Origin: Plectrocnemia conspersa
Lineage: Eukaryota; Arthropoda; Insecta; Trichoptera; Polycentropodidae
DNA length: 64,000 nucleotides
Direction: 5' to 3'
NCBI GenBank assembly: GCA_009617715.1
Contig: VTFK01000243.1
Span: 1-64,000, forward strand
Part shown: piece after piece, positions 12,738-25,421 of the stretch
Numbering within the stretch: the stretch's first letter is position 1
How the letters are laid out: each line of letters opens with the position of its first letter
Made by a program: the position numbers and the translations under genes
The notes under the pieces: generated by a model
The model's input: only the letters and a program-made list of their open reading frames with translations
Told to the model about the DNA's origin: nothing
Database searches by the model: none

Positions 12738-15700
12738 TTAAAACCTTCCAGGAAAATTAGTATTCATAAAACTCCGACGCACTCTAAAACCAAAATTATT
12801 CACATTTTGGACAACGCCTTCCTTTACATCTCCATCATCAGGCATATCTTTGTGCTTCTTAGACATCTTTTGCTTTTTAAAGTCTGCTTCTTTTACATCA
12901 ATAATACTGGACTTTCTTCGCCACTTGAACCACCAATATTCGAAGCCAAGAGTAATGCACGCTAAGCCGATTCCCATAAAGATCACAATAAAAACTCCGC
13001 CAATATTCTGTATGGATATTCCATCAGCTTGATCGTCTTGCTTTTCGCATTTCTTAGCAGCCGGGTTATTATTCCACCAATTCTCCTTCAACTTTTCTAA
13101 CTTCCTCTTATTCAACAACTGAAGAATAGCATTATTGAACTGATCTTTTAAAGGGGATCCTTGTTGAACGGCAATAGCGTAAGGCTTTCTAGAAAATTCC
13201 TCACCTACGCTCTGTAAGTCACAGCTGATCATCACATGATATCTAACATCGGTGGCGTCGGCTAACCATGCAAAGCCTTCGCTTGAACTTTTCGATGCTC
13301 TCACTCTTTCTAATGCTTCGTCTGGAGTATTTGGTAAGCCGGCTTCTTTCATAGCCTGCCACATTTTAGTATATTTATCACTGACTGGATAATCCCAAAC
13401 TGCAAGTTTTGCTCTTTCGACATCACTCAAACTGTCGTTCAGACTCATATCTTTCCATATTCTAAAAACGTTTAATTATAATTGTTAATAATTATGTTAT
13501 ATAGAGTGGGCATTTTAATAAAACATTTTGGTTTAAATAGGGTAATAACACTCAATACAATAGGTAAATGGCGCCATAAGAGGTCAAAAACTTATGGTAA
13601 AAATAGTATTGTTTATTTAAACCATAACGTATTAAATGCTCTAACTTGTATTATCAAAGTAAAATAAAATAATTAGGATAGTGTACTCATAAAAGCGTCC
13701 TTCAATATCGGCCATGCGTTTGAAATATGTCATCGCCGCTGATCCATTAATCGGAGCGTATTGTATCTTGTACTGTTTTGAAAGATCATCCAAAGACTCG
13801 ACTGGAGTATCCAAACGAGACACAGTCAAAAAGGCAGCTAAATTGGCTGTATAAGATGCTATAATAATAAATCTGCAATCATATAATACATGACGTAAAA
13901 AAATTGCATAGTTTTTATTGATTTCAATATAATATACCCAAATAGCCACCAAGTTGCTGCTACCAATCTACCAGAAAGATTCTTAGGAGCTTCACCTCCA
14001 CCTTGTGGTGTCAATGATGTCATACAGAACCATAAGCACTCTTTCAATGTAAATTCCCTTTGTTCTTCGTCGTCTTTATACTTTTCTCGGTTATTTTGCA
14101 AACTATACGGACTCCAACGATCAAATACCCACATCAAAAAACTAAAATTTTGCAATTAATATAAAATATGTATACATAAAATTAAGTTCAATTTACGTTA
14201 CATTACCTTGTGAAGAAATATGCAGCTAATATAGAAAGCCATACGTCATTCTCTAGTACCGTTAAAAATTTAAACAACGACGTTGGAGACCTCGGTAGTT
14301 TCATCATGATAGTTATGCCAACTAAATCATAGTATGGTACTGTAAAATCAACTACATTTTCTCTTTCAGCCATCACCGACATAGAACCTAAACCTATATC
14401 GGCACGTTTCTCCATAAGTTCTTTTACAACTCCGTTCCAATTCCCACTTTCGTCCATATCGCCAAATTTTCCATCAGGCACTAATATGATTTCATAATCA
14501 AACTTAACAATCTCCTTGATCTCTTCGATCAAATCGATGCAATATCCTTTAAATCCTTTTGGTGCTTCAATATCTTTGATCATGAACGGTGGTTGCTGAA
14601 ATAATAAATAATATTTCAATGATCCTTAATATATAATATCAAATAAAACACTCACTTCCACAGTTACAATTCTATACACAACTTCTGCTGTGTAGTTCTT
14701 CATCACACTTGGATCTACAAGTTTGAGATCATTTGAAAGACCTGACTTCCAAGTGCCTAAAACTTTACTTCCAACTGAAGCTCCATCACGGATACTAACA
14801 GCGCTGATTTCCATTGTAAATTCCATGTAGCTTTTACCGTTCATGAATTGATCGTCTGATATGAACAAAGGTGCATATGTTGGAGGCTCGTCAATCTTAA
14901 AATATAATATTAGGTTGTTTCACATGAATTGTTCAATCTTTACTCAATTGAAAACAGACAACAATCAGAACAAAACAACATTATTAAATACCTACAGAAA
15001 TGTTAAAAAATAAAAGAGATATATAATGTAATGTGATGTTATTTAATTATTAATAGAAGGACATGTGTTACATTATATATAGCTACATTATAGGAATATT
15101 TAGGTATGTGATACATACCCTGGTGAATGAAGATCGTAATTCTATAGTTCTATTTGGAGTATTTTTACCATCAAACTCATCACACGTGATGTAATCCATA
15201 TTCTTTTGCAAATTACCAGTTTCTAGCAATCCTCTATTAACAAAAATATTATGTAATCCACATTTTTATTAGTATATTTAATACACTAAATTTGCACTTT
15301 TTGTCACAAAGATAAAATAACTTTTGAATATAAAGTTTCTTATCTTATCTTTATGCATAACATCTTGTACAATATAATTTAATTACCTTACAGCCAAAAA
15401 TGTTCTCAATGAAAGATCAAAATAGAATGCCGATGCTATTTCTGGTTCTCCGTTCATACTATAGGTCGTTTTAATCTTTCCCAATCTATCTCTGCTAGAC
15501 GCTTCTGGATCGGGTCTCACGTATATGATACTGGCATCTTTACAAATGCATGAAATATCACCTTTATCTTGAGTTAACACATACCATGAAAATTTACGTC
15601 CAAAGTATTGATTCGCATCAGCCGCATCCAAGATGTTCTTTATTGTCTTAAGATTTCCAAGTATAAAGAAGTTGACAATATCCAATTCTCTTAAATTCTT

Positions 15701-17114
15701 CAATTGACTCCTCAATTCATCGACCATTACGCTCTTCACTGGTGATATGACGTGACGAGTAGGAATGTTTTGTAGTAAAGATTTATATTTATGGTCCATT
15801 ACTGAAATATATTAATAAAATTGATTTACCTATTATATAATCTAAATATGTTGAATTATACTGTACCGAAAGAGTCATCAAATAATATAGCCGCATTTGT
15901 AATGTCTTGCTTGTTGACTATTGCTCGTACACATTCTGCGATTATGTCAGCAGGAGGCATTATTTGGATAAGATAATTAGATTGACTGATACTTAACGAT
16001 CGCCATTGCCTCAAATCTCCAACTAATCCGAAAGAAGTAGTAACTGTTGGTAGTGCCAGAGCTGATGTAAATGACTTTACAGTTTCAGAAGCTACTCCCG
16101 TCATGGTGAAATCAAGAACCACGTGAGGTGGTCTTTTTGATGATAGCATATCATTGTACTTTCTACATACTGAAATATTGAGCTTAGATTATTTTTTAAT
16201 ACAATATAAAAAACCTATTATTAGAACATATTAAGTAACTGATTTTTATTTTTTAAATTATGTTATTTAGAAAAAAAATATCAGACTTGTCATGTTTATT
16301 TAAAAAAAGCATTGTACCATTTTAAGTCTTTCTATTTTGCTTTTTTATTTATACTACGTCATACACAAAGAGTTTCTAGTTTTGGATGTTGAGTTGTGTA
16401 TATATTATCTGAGAATTAAACTTACTTTACTGTTCCTGTCTTATATTGACTAAAAAGTGTAAATAAACACCAGCAGTATTATTAAAACAATTAAACTAAT
16501 GATAATGTAATGACGGAGCAGGTGACCAAACTCTTTTGTCTAATATGTATAACTTTTTGCCCCTATTATAACTTATTTTTGACACATATGTGTATAATGT
16601 AACACACCCCTTTAAAATCAAATAATCTTTATTATATATGCAAAAAATCTAAAACAAATAAGCGTTAACTGGTCTTTAATAATAAGACAAAGTTTATTTT
16701 AAATGTATATTAATAAAAATTATGCTTTACTGTATATTATTAAAAGTAAAAAACATTTACATTCTTCCAATAGTGTCTTGGCATCTGATCTATTACCAAC
16801 GACGTCCACTGATTCAATAGCCAACCCCAAATTGGAATTTCTCTTCACATAATCTTGCGCGACTTTAAAAGCTCGATCAGCTAACGTATTATATTCTTCA
16901 TTTACGAAAACTATGAAAATTAAAGAAAAAGTTTTAATAAATACCTACATCACATATAATATTAAGAAATAAATGGGTTAATGAATCAGAAGCAAACATT
17001 TGTACATCTGCCTCGATATATGCACATAATTCACTTACGAACGTTAATATTTTGCGTCGTCTGTCCACAAACAGACTGAACCGTCCAAAAAATAATAAAA
17101 AAAATCGAAAACAT
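12738..17114 (-). CDS. Ir25a: Ionotropic receptor co-receptor IR25a, complete
   Basis: Ten coding exons, 5' to 3': 17039-17114, 16761-16910, 15867-16169, 15387-15801, 15119-15233, 14656-14895, 14207-14595, 13938-14141, 13687-13872, 12738-13461. All have GT..AG borders and phases match; the total of 2802 nt gives 933 aa, close to fly Ir25a. Order: signal peptide ([17 protein letters not shown]), then QTTQNINV opening the amino-terminal domain found in IR25a and few other IRs. Next come ligand-binding S1 ([11 protein letters not shown]), TM1 ([19 protein letters not shown]), pore and TM2 ([11 protein letters not shown]), TM3 with [10 protein letters not shown]2 ([20 protein letters not shown]) and TM4 in the C-terminal exon ([13 protein letters not shown]). 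The product is a membrane cation-channel subunit that pairs with tuning IRs in sensory neurons for odour, taste, humidity and temperature (family knowledge). No frameshift or stop was found, so it looks functional. Confidence 0.97.
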
Positions 17115-17450
17115 GATGGATAGCCTAGGTGAGGCGGTTACATGGTGAATAGACTGCTACTGCAGTGATACAATGTTTGCGTTTGAAACGACGCAGCTAC
17201 TGTGTTGTCCCATTCAGTATCCAAGGGGATGGCCAGTGTCCATAAAAATTGATAGACTATTAACGTTAATACAGTCTATTCTGTAAATGTTTTACATCAT
17301 GTTTGGCACTCGAAATAGATAGCCTTGATTTTTTCCTTTCTTTCAATCGCATGCTCTTTTCGGTAGTGTCTTTAATAATTAAAATCGACTAACGACTTTC
17401 ACTAGTGGTCGTACCGCTAGCTTGTTTTATTCATTTTTGTTCCAGTTTAT
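17115..17450 (-). promoter_or_regulatory. Ir25a 5' flank with near-palindrome
   Basis: This is the sequence directly upstream of the Ir25a start codon, where the 5' UTR and promoter must lie unless there is a non-coding first exon. A near-palindrome at 17252-17280 (TAGACT / TTAACGTTAA / AGTCTA) is about 140-165 bases upstream of the ATG and could bind a dimeric factor. No clear TATA element was chosen. Confidence 0.3.
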
Positions 17451-18109
17451 TTCTAAGCAATGCTTCCAGTTTTGCTATTGTTCTTTCTTACCTTGTAATA
17501 AATAAGTTTGCTATCTTTTCAGTTTTTACCTAATGAAAAATAAACCATGTATGTAAACTAAGCAGCTAGCCTAACGAACAGTTATGTTATTAAAAGTATC
17601 ATATATTAGATATAGAAAGCTTGAAAAAAACTTATAAATGCGATGACTCTGATGCAATCTGTTTAAAGAAATGTGTTGTAAAACATAACTTCAAAATGCT
17701 CGGCTTCACTATATGAAGCACATATCACTTTAATGGAATCTAAAATCTTAGCGATGTAAAGTACCTTTTGTCACAAAAGAAGGTATGGATCATATTCTTA
17801 TTTATATACTTGCGTATTTTTATTAGGAGTGTTGTTTTACAATTTATTGTATTCACCAAGTTGCTAAGATATAGAGCTGACAAGGCTTCGATGCTCGGTG
17901 ATATCCAGCTGCAAACTGTAGAGTGCCCTGAAGAGTCTCGATCATGTATCTTATTTCTAAAAGACGTCAGCACTTGAGAACTTGCGTTTAATACATGGCT
18001 TTTAGCTTCGCAATGAGCTCGTCTTACATAAAGATGTTTTCAGCGACAGCTACAAGGATCTGGTTCAATTCACGTGGGATAGTACAAATGATTTATGTGT
18101 GCACTACTA

Positions 18110-18232
18110 TGAATTTTGGTCAATAGGAAGGCACAAAAAGAATTATCGCTTCTCAGAAGTTAAAAATCCACGTCAAAAGCAATAAAATCGTGTCGGCGCC
18201 GTTTGAGTGGGAACGCTTGGTAACATTAATTG
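18110..18232. mobile_element. Dispersed foldback repeat family, copy B
   Basis: Contains the block CTTCTCAGAAGTTAAAAATC, CACGTCAAAAGCAATAAAAT and GTGGGAACGCTTGG shared with the copies at 35.7-36.0 kb, in the same orientation. Only part of the element is recognisable. Confidence 0.6.
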
Positions 18233-18466
18233 TATGTAAGATGCGAAGGTATTCAAAACGACGAATGAAACGGGAATAACGACAGAACAGCGGCAGAGAG
18301 CACGCTTGGCTTGTTATGTCGACATCTGACAATATTGCGAGCCCAACCAAAGAAGTTGGCCATAAAACACATTGATAATGAACTGCCAACATGCAAATGA
18401 AAGATCAACCAGTTGTACCAATCTTTAGCGTTACAGTAATAACAACACTATTAGCAACTGAAAAAA

Positions 18467-18620
18467 TGATTCTGACCATCTGTCGAAATAATTCTTACCA
18501 TTTAATATAAATTCTGACCATCTTATATTTATTCTGAACCGCTTATATTCTGACCTTTTAATATAAATTCTAACCCATGTAATATAAATTCTGACCAGAA
18601 CCGTATTAAAATTTTGACCC
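18467..18620. repeat. Degenerate minisatellite, about 20-bp unit
   Basis: About seven imperfect units of the form AATATAAATTCTGACCAT.. occur head to tail, with spacing of 16-24 bases. The variants TTCTTACC, TTCTGAACC, TTCTAACCC and TTTTGACCC show diverged copies. There is no coding potential. Confidence 0.7.
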
Positions 18621-20558
18621 GAAACATACGAGCCATAAATTACTAGGTTAGTAATATTTAATTATTTCATTTGACCCACTCTCGCATGTGTGTGATTGTT
18701 TGCATATGAATATGTTTCATGTATCAGCATGATAATCAGATTTCATTTATTAATATGATCATCAAATATCAAATTTAGCATTCATATAACATATCATTTA
18801 ATTAAGCGAAATGTGTTTCATTGCACATAACAATGAATTATGAAGTTTCTTCAGAGGTATGCAGTTTTATAGTACATACTAGTAGAATTACACATAGTTC
18901 TCATAATATTTAATTTTAGATATGAAAAATAATGAAAATATACTGAACGAACTGTAACGCAATTTCAGCTATGTACAAATAAATATGACAGTTTTGAGTC
19001 AATTTACTTAAACGCGATAAATTGTCTCGTGCGATAAAACATTCATGAAAAAATTTTTCAGCTAAATTTGTTTTATGTGTATGTACATATGTATATTGTT
19101 GTTTTTTTTTAATTTTCCTAATAAAGTAAATTAGCATCTATTGATTGAATGTATATATTCAATGTCATCTTCACAGGAGTGATAATCATGATATAACCTA
19201 AAAAGATTGCTGCCATTGCCCTGTTTTGAATACGAATATATACGTATATTTTTTAATTATGGTCATAAAACACATTTTGATGGCCACTAAGATTTTAATA
19301 CGATTGAATTATGCTTCCGGGGTAATTTCGAACATAAAAACATTGATTATTTAGTTAATCGAACGAAATGGAAATTTGTCTCCGTTGGCAACTATCTACG
19401 TGCTGTCGTATGAATCGATCGCATGACCCAAATAATGTCTTTGCGTTTGGTTATTATTTACGAACAACGTGTTCATCGTTAATTATTTATCCGGCGACAC
19501 GTCACGCAAAATGTAATAGAGGTGATTGCTCTTGGCATTGTGTCAAGATATTCTGCGAAAATCTAAAATAGATCATTATTTATTCGCAACAGCGCGGGCG
19601 TTGCAGCGATGTTTATTTTGGAAAAAATATAATCTGGATCTAATGATTTGCATGAGGCACCCAAATGTAAACTAAGTCGAAAAATATGGTTTATACCATA
19701 TTTCAAATGTGAGTGTATGCATATTACACACACTAAAAAATCAGATATTTGTTGTTTAAAAATTAATCGCTGTTTTTTTAAATATAAAGTTATTTTAATA
19801 ATGCAATTTTTAAACTGGTAAACTTACAGATGAAAGTTATGAAAAATATTGACAGAACTTTATAACTGTCGATAGATATTTTTTTATTTAGTGTAAAATT
19901 AACTAGGCAATTATTTGCAATTAGTAACTTTATAGCTAAGTTTATTACTACAATTTATTAATAAATAATATCTTATATTATTTGTTTCATTTTAAATTTG
20001 TATTATTAAATGAATATCTAACCGTATACTGACACGCCGGCTAAGATTATCATTCGTCATGAAGATAAGTGTCCTTCTTTTAAGATACCTGTCGAGTGTA
20101 TATTAACAATTTTTAAGAATTTTGGAAGTCTTGGAAAGCACTCGCTTAAACCAAAAATAAATAAATTAATTTTTATATGGAATAATTTTTATTACATTAC
20201 AAGATTATCGATACTCGTGTCTTCTAAAAATGCTTATGAAAACAATAAATTGCGCTACAATTTCAGTTTTTAGTACACTTGCAAATTTTTAATGCATAAT
20301 ATCTTGTGCACACACATCTGAATAAATAAAATTGAATAATTTAAACGTTTCTGATCTAAGGTTAATGACATGCAGTATCAGACATAGTACAATGTGTGTA
20401 TTTTTTACAAGTTTGATTAAACGTTTGAACAAGTAGTTGAAAAAATGGAAATATATACTTTTGCATAAACAATATGCAACTCTGCCTGTTTTGATATATT
20501 AATTATCTATAGAGAGATCTAGAAATGGTAACTGGTTAATATTAATCGAGTGATATAG

Positions 20559-20775
20559 CAGAGCCGACTCAAGGTGTAGGCGATACAGGTTACCTGGGGC
20601 GTAAATTTCCGAAGAGCAATGTACTGGGAAAATGGAGACGCTGTAAAGTAAATGTACTTTATTTATCGATGATATTTTAGTAGAATCGTAAAAGATTATG
20701 ACTGAAAGATAAAAATATTGGTACTTTTCTTTTAACGGGGGCCAAATTGTTCAAAATTATTATTTCGTGAGCACC
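20559..20775. mobile_element. hAT-like non-autonomous remnant
   Basis: The segment AGCCGACTCAAGG / GGCGATACAGG / ACCTGGGGCG resembles the left end of the intact hAT MITE at 29429-29803, and a GGGGGCCAAATTG block near 20737 resembles its right part. Much degraded; no target duplication found. Confidence 0.4.
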
Positions 20776-23700
20776 CCATGTATCTGCTACGATTTACTTA
20801 AAAAATGAAGATTATTTAAAATGTTACTTGCCTTCCACATGTCATTTATAATTTTATATAAATAAATAAAATATATAAACAAATAAATAAATTTGCCTCC
20901 TGATAACAGGAAAGTACCAAACTAGTTTTTATTTTGTTTTGTATAATTTTCTGCGTACTTTTGTATAATCTATCTTACATTTCTAGTTTAAATTACGTTA
21001 TTGATGACCATCAAAGTGACAAGTTTCTTCAAATTAAGAAGAAAAATTGACAGAATACAGATGCAATTTTTTTCGTTTAGTAAGTTTTTTGCCTAAAGAG
21101 CTATTTAATAAATAGTTTTAATTGCACAAATATAAATTATCAGCATCAGTATCAAATACGGTAGTGTCAAATGCGAAAGAGTTAAGGTTGGATTCTAAGG
21201 GCTTTAAGCAGGCAGTAGGGGTTGAATTAGAGTAGTAGAATCCTCGTAGTGTGATTTGAGAAGAAGCCTATCACTCTCTTCGAGACTCCTGAGCCGAGGT
21301 GCTGATGTGAGAAAGTTTTTTATGAATTTCTTCGAATAAAGCGTTGATTAGTGTGAGAGAAGACTTATCTAAACCAATGGCGTTAAGAAATCGTTAAGAA
21401 ATTGAAACATAAATAACTTACATCTAAAATATTTTATTTTTATTTAAAAAAAATGAAGAGCATTATAAATTTCAGTTGTTAGCGGGTTAGATTAAATTTC
21501 TAGTATAATTTATGGCTTTAGTCTTTATTAAAGGATAAAAATAGTAATATTTTTTTCATCTAGTACAAACATTTATTCAAAAGATAAATTTTACTGGTAA
21601 AACTACCTTATCCAACGTTTACTCTACTAGACGACGAATACAGTAGTAATAACACTCCCGTTAATTACCGTCAGTAGACTAGTAATACCCACCCCGATGT
21701 GTTAAGTGTATATTGTGGATATATAGCAGCAAAACAAATTTTAAATTAGAATGCCGAATGAACGCTGTAATCAAATTCGTGCTATAGTTAAACATAAACT
21801 TGTGTATGTGTGTATGTATTATATATATTCCAATATGCATTTAGTTGTGAATTGTCAGGTCATTATGAATAGGGAATACAAATAATTGCAGGAATTGGAA
21901 ATGTATAGGTACAACCACAAAAATACAGTTTTAAAATTGAACAAATTTATTAAAAACAATAATTTTGACAAATATCATTTTACAATATCCGGGAAACTGA
22001 AAGAAAAAGTTATGATTAATAGACCTGCAATGAAAAAAACAGACATTTTAAAATTGTAATCTTTCATCATTAGTATTATACATAATATATGTAAATATAA
22101 AATATGTGAATACACAACTTATGTAAAATAAATATATTGTATGTATATATTTTAAAATAAATATATACACTAATAGATTATATAAAAAAAATAAGATATT
22201 AGAATAAGTAAAAAAACATTTCAACCTCAAAAACACCCTGTAAAAGTTGTAAATAGATTAAAATTTCTTAAATTAAAAATACAACTATATAAACATTACC
22301 ATAGTTTTTTGTACTTCATTTACCCAATTGTGTTACATGACATTTTAGCAAAGTATACAGATTCAACAACAGCGTACACTTTTCGATTGTCACATCACAC
22401 ATGTACTAAAAAATATATCGTACGTGAGAGTATGTATATACAAATAATTATAACCTTATTGTTGCAATTTCGCAATACATGAGAGAAATAATCAGACCCT
22501 GTATTATTTCCTAACACTTAAACCTAAGAGATAATTTTTTCAGTTCGATACATCAGTTCGTTTTTAACTTAAAAATTAACATTTTAATATCACAAAGGTA
22601 AACGAAACTCTTTACTTTCACGTAATCATCAGATAAAGGCTGCCGTTTATAAATATATATTAATACATAAATAATATAAATTAAATAAAACAGCGCAGTC
22701 GGGTGTGGGTATGAGTGATCTTAGCAAAAGGATTTTTTTTATTGGTTCATAAAATAAAATATATATTGTTTATATCAGCGATCATGGGATGAGGGAAGCA
22801 TAGGCAAATAATAGGTATATATATATAATAAATACCTTAAATATACATATATATATAAGCGAATAAAGCGTCAAACTTTACAAAACTAGAGTGTAAATAA
22901 AATAAAACAAGAAATAAAATTCCAATGTTACTGGAAACTATTTTATTGCCTCCTTAAATAATTACATATGAAATATAGAGTGAATTCTTCTCAAATATAG
23001 ACTGTACATAAACTCGGAACACACTACTAGCGCACAATATAGCCTTGTTTAATCGATCGTCGCACAAGACTCAATTTGAAAAATGGGTATTAAATAAAAA
23101 CATAGTTAGCTGTTATTGATAATGCGCATGTATATACTGAAAAGAAAAGTGTAACTAGAATGTTGTAAACTAAACGCGACAAAAAAAAGCAAAATATAGT
23201 TTAGCAAGGACGATAGGGTAAACAAGGTTATATTGTACGGGATTTAAAACATTTTATAGGTACAAGAAAAAATACGTATCGTCAATAATATAAAAACGAA
23301 ATTGGTTATTCTCGTTAGTCTTTGATATGAACACGAACACAGTTTGGCATATTTTTCGTTTTAGTATTTTCATTGTTAAAAAAAAAATAGTAACCGAGTC
23401 ATGTTTGAGCAAAATAAAAAATAGATAGTGTATGGTGAAAATGCCGAAAAATCACCGAAGCCGTAAAAAAAATTCATGGCATAAAAATGTGCTTAAAATA
23501 AAAAAAAGAGACTCGTACGCTTTCCATTCGAGCACCACTCGTATGCGTATTTAAAAGCAACAAGAGAAAGAAAAAAAGAGGACGAAATACTAAAGAAACG
23601 CATTCGAATATATATCCAATAAGGATACCATAAAATTGTCATTTATATCATATTAAGTAGTCAAAAAAAGGAACACCTTACGTCGTTAATATTTGAACTC

Positions 23701-23849
23701 TTTTTTATTACATTATTTAAATCACTTCTGAATCATATTCTTAAAAACATTTCACTAAGGGTAGCCGAGTCCGGACAAACCCGGGAATGTAAGACGGACG
23801 CGCTCGTCGGCGTGCGCCGGGCTAAAAACTTGCGTCCGCGCCCGATCGG

Positions 23850-23873
23850 GTCGGACCGAGACTCGGTTCCGAC
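23850..23873. other. Strong GC-rich hairpin in probable 3' UTR
   Basis: GTCGGACCG pairs with CGGTTCCGAC around a small loop, with one bulged base. It lies about 100 bases past the prothymosin-like stop, inside a GC-rich patch in otherwise AT-rich DNA. It could fold in the mRNA; a role is not known. Confidence 0.5.
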
Positions 23874-23970
23874 TGGCAGCGTCCACTTCTTATTATACAA
23901 TATAATCTTAATAACATTCTTAACTGAATTTAAATACTACAACTAGACTTGCGGTCTGGAAGTATACGAT

Positions 23971-25379
23971 TTAGGCTTCGACTCCTTCTTCCGTCTCTTC
24001 GACGTCGTCGCCGTCGACTAACTTCTGTTTTTTCTCGGGCGTCGTTACTTCAGGTGCCTCGGCGTCGCCGCTGCACGACTTTCTTTTGATCGGGCAAGCG
24101 TCTGTAAGGGAATAAAATAGTTTTATTTATATATAACAAACAGTGACTGAGTGATCAAGTTTATATACATAATCAATTTAAATTGATAATTTTTATAATA
24201 AAAATTAAAGTATGCAAATTTTTAATTACATTTAAAAACAATTATATAAGTATAAAATTTAAACTTTTGGCATTGGCATATAAATATCAGCTAATGAACT
24301 TAGCTGATATTTATAATGTAAATTTTTCAAATAAGTTGGATGAAAATCTGTTTTAAATTATGGCATTATGTCATTATTATTACCAATCCATCAAAATCCA
24401 CCTAAAATACGTTCAGGAAGACTTTATCACGCAATAAATTTTTGATTAGTTTCTATAATTCAATTTAGAACAAATACCCAGCTCTAGTTGCAGAGTAAGC
24501 CTTGAATTGTGGATTCTTTTTTATGCTAATGGTGCATCGATTCTTATACCGTTAATAAGAGTTCAATTTTGTGGCCAATGTTTGCGATGCTTTGCAGTTA
24601 GTCAGTTATTTTTAATAATCACCACAATAAAAAAAGATCCCTAACCGAGTCAGAAAACGAACAAGCGAGATATTTATGAGTGGAATTTTTCAAGAAAGTT
24701 CGATGAAAATGGGATTGAAACTATAGCAATGTATTATTACTACAAAAAAGTAATATACTTAATAAAATATAGTCTTCAAGAAAATATTACATATTATTTT
24801 TTTTGACCCAATATTTGAAAAAGTTAATCAGTTTTCAGTATATATTTTATATAATAAACTATTTATTGGCAGACTAATTATTACTGTATTTTATGAGTAC
24901 ATAAACACGATATTACCAATTATCATTACATTCATTAAGAATTGGTTAATCTAGTGTACAAAGATTGTTCATTGCGTGATCTTTAATTTCTGGCATGTAA
25001 TTGGTTGGTCGGCCTGAGGGGCGGTACCGATATGTGTAAGTACACAGGGTTGTATTGTTTTTTTTTTTATTCTGGAGGTAGTTGTTGGGATTATTGTTGC
25101 ATCGCTCCTTTTACTATTGTAAAGTTATGTTTTATTTATTTTATTAAGCCTTGTTTTAAGTGATTAACACTTTGAGTAAAGTTAATTTGTTAGTATATAA
25201 CTGGGAGTGAGTTAATTTTCGTATTTTTCCATATTTATTATTATTTTATATTAAATTTAAAATGAATTATAAAAAAATTAGTGATAAGTTTTATTGTGTT
25301 GATTTATTTTACTACAAATTTGTATTAGTATGTTTTAATAATTTATTTTAACACTTTTTATTAATTAATTTTGTTAATT

Positions 25380-25421
<42 letters not shown>

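Larger units (their letters stand above)
17451..23970. other. Spacer between Ir25a and the prothymosin-like gene, including its probable 3' UTR
   Basis: No coding exon recognised. It holds a dispersed-repeat copy (18110-18232), a short tandem repeat (18467-18620) and a hAT-like remnant (20559-20775). The right part, from perhaps 22.9 kb to 23970, is likely the 3' UTR of the minus-strand prothymosin-like gene. That includes a GC-rich island at 23765-23890 that stands out from its surroundings. Confidence 0.5.
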
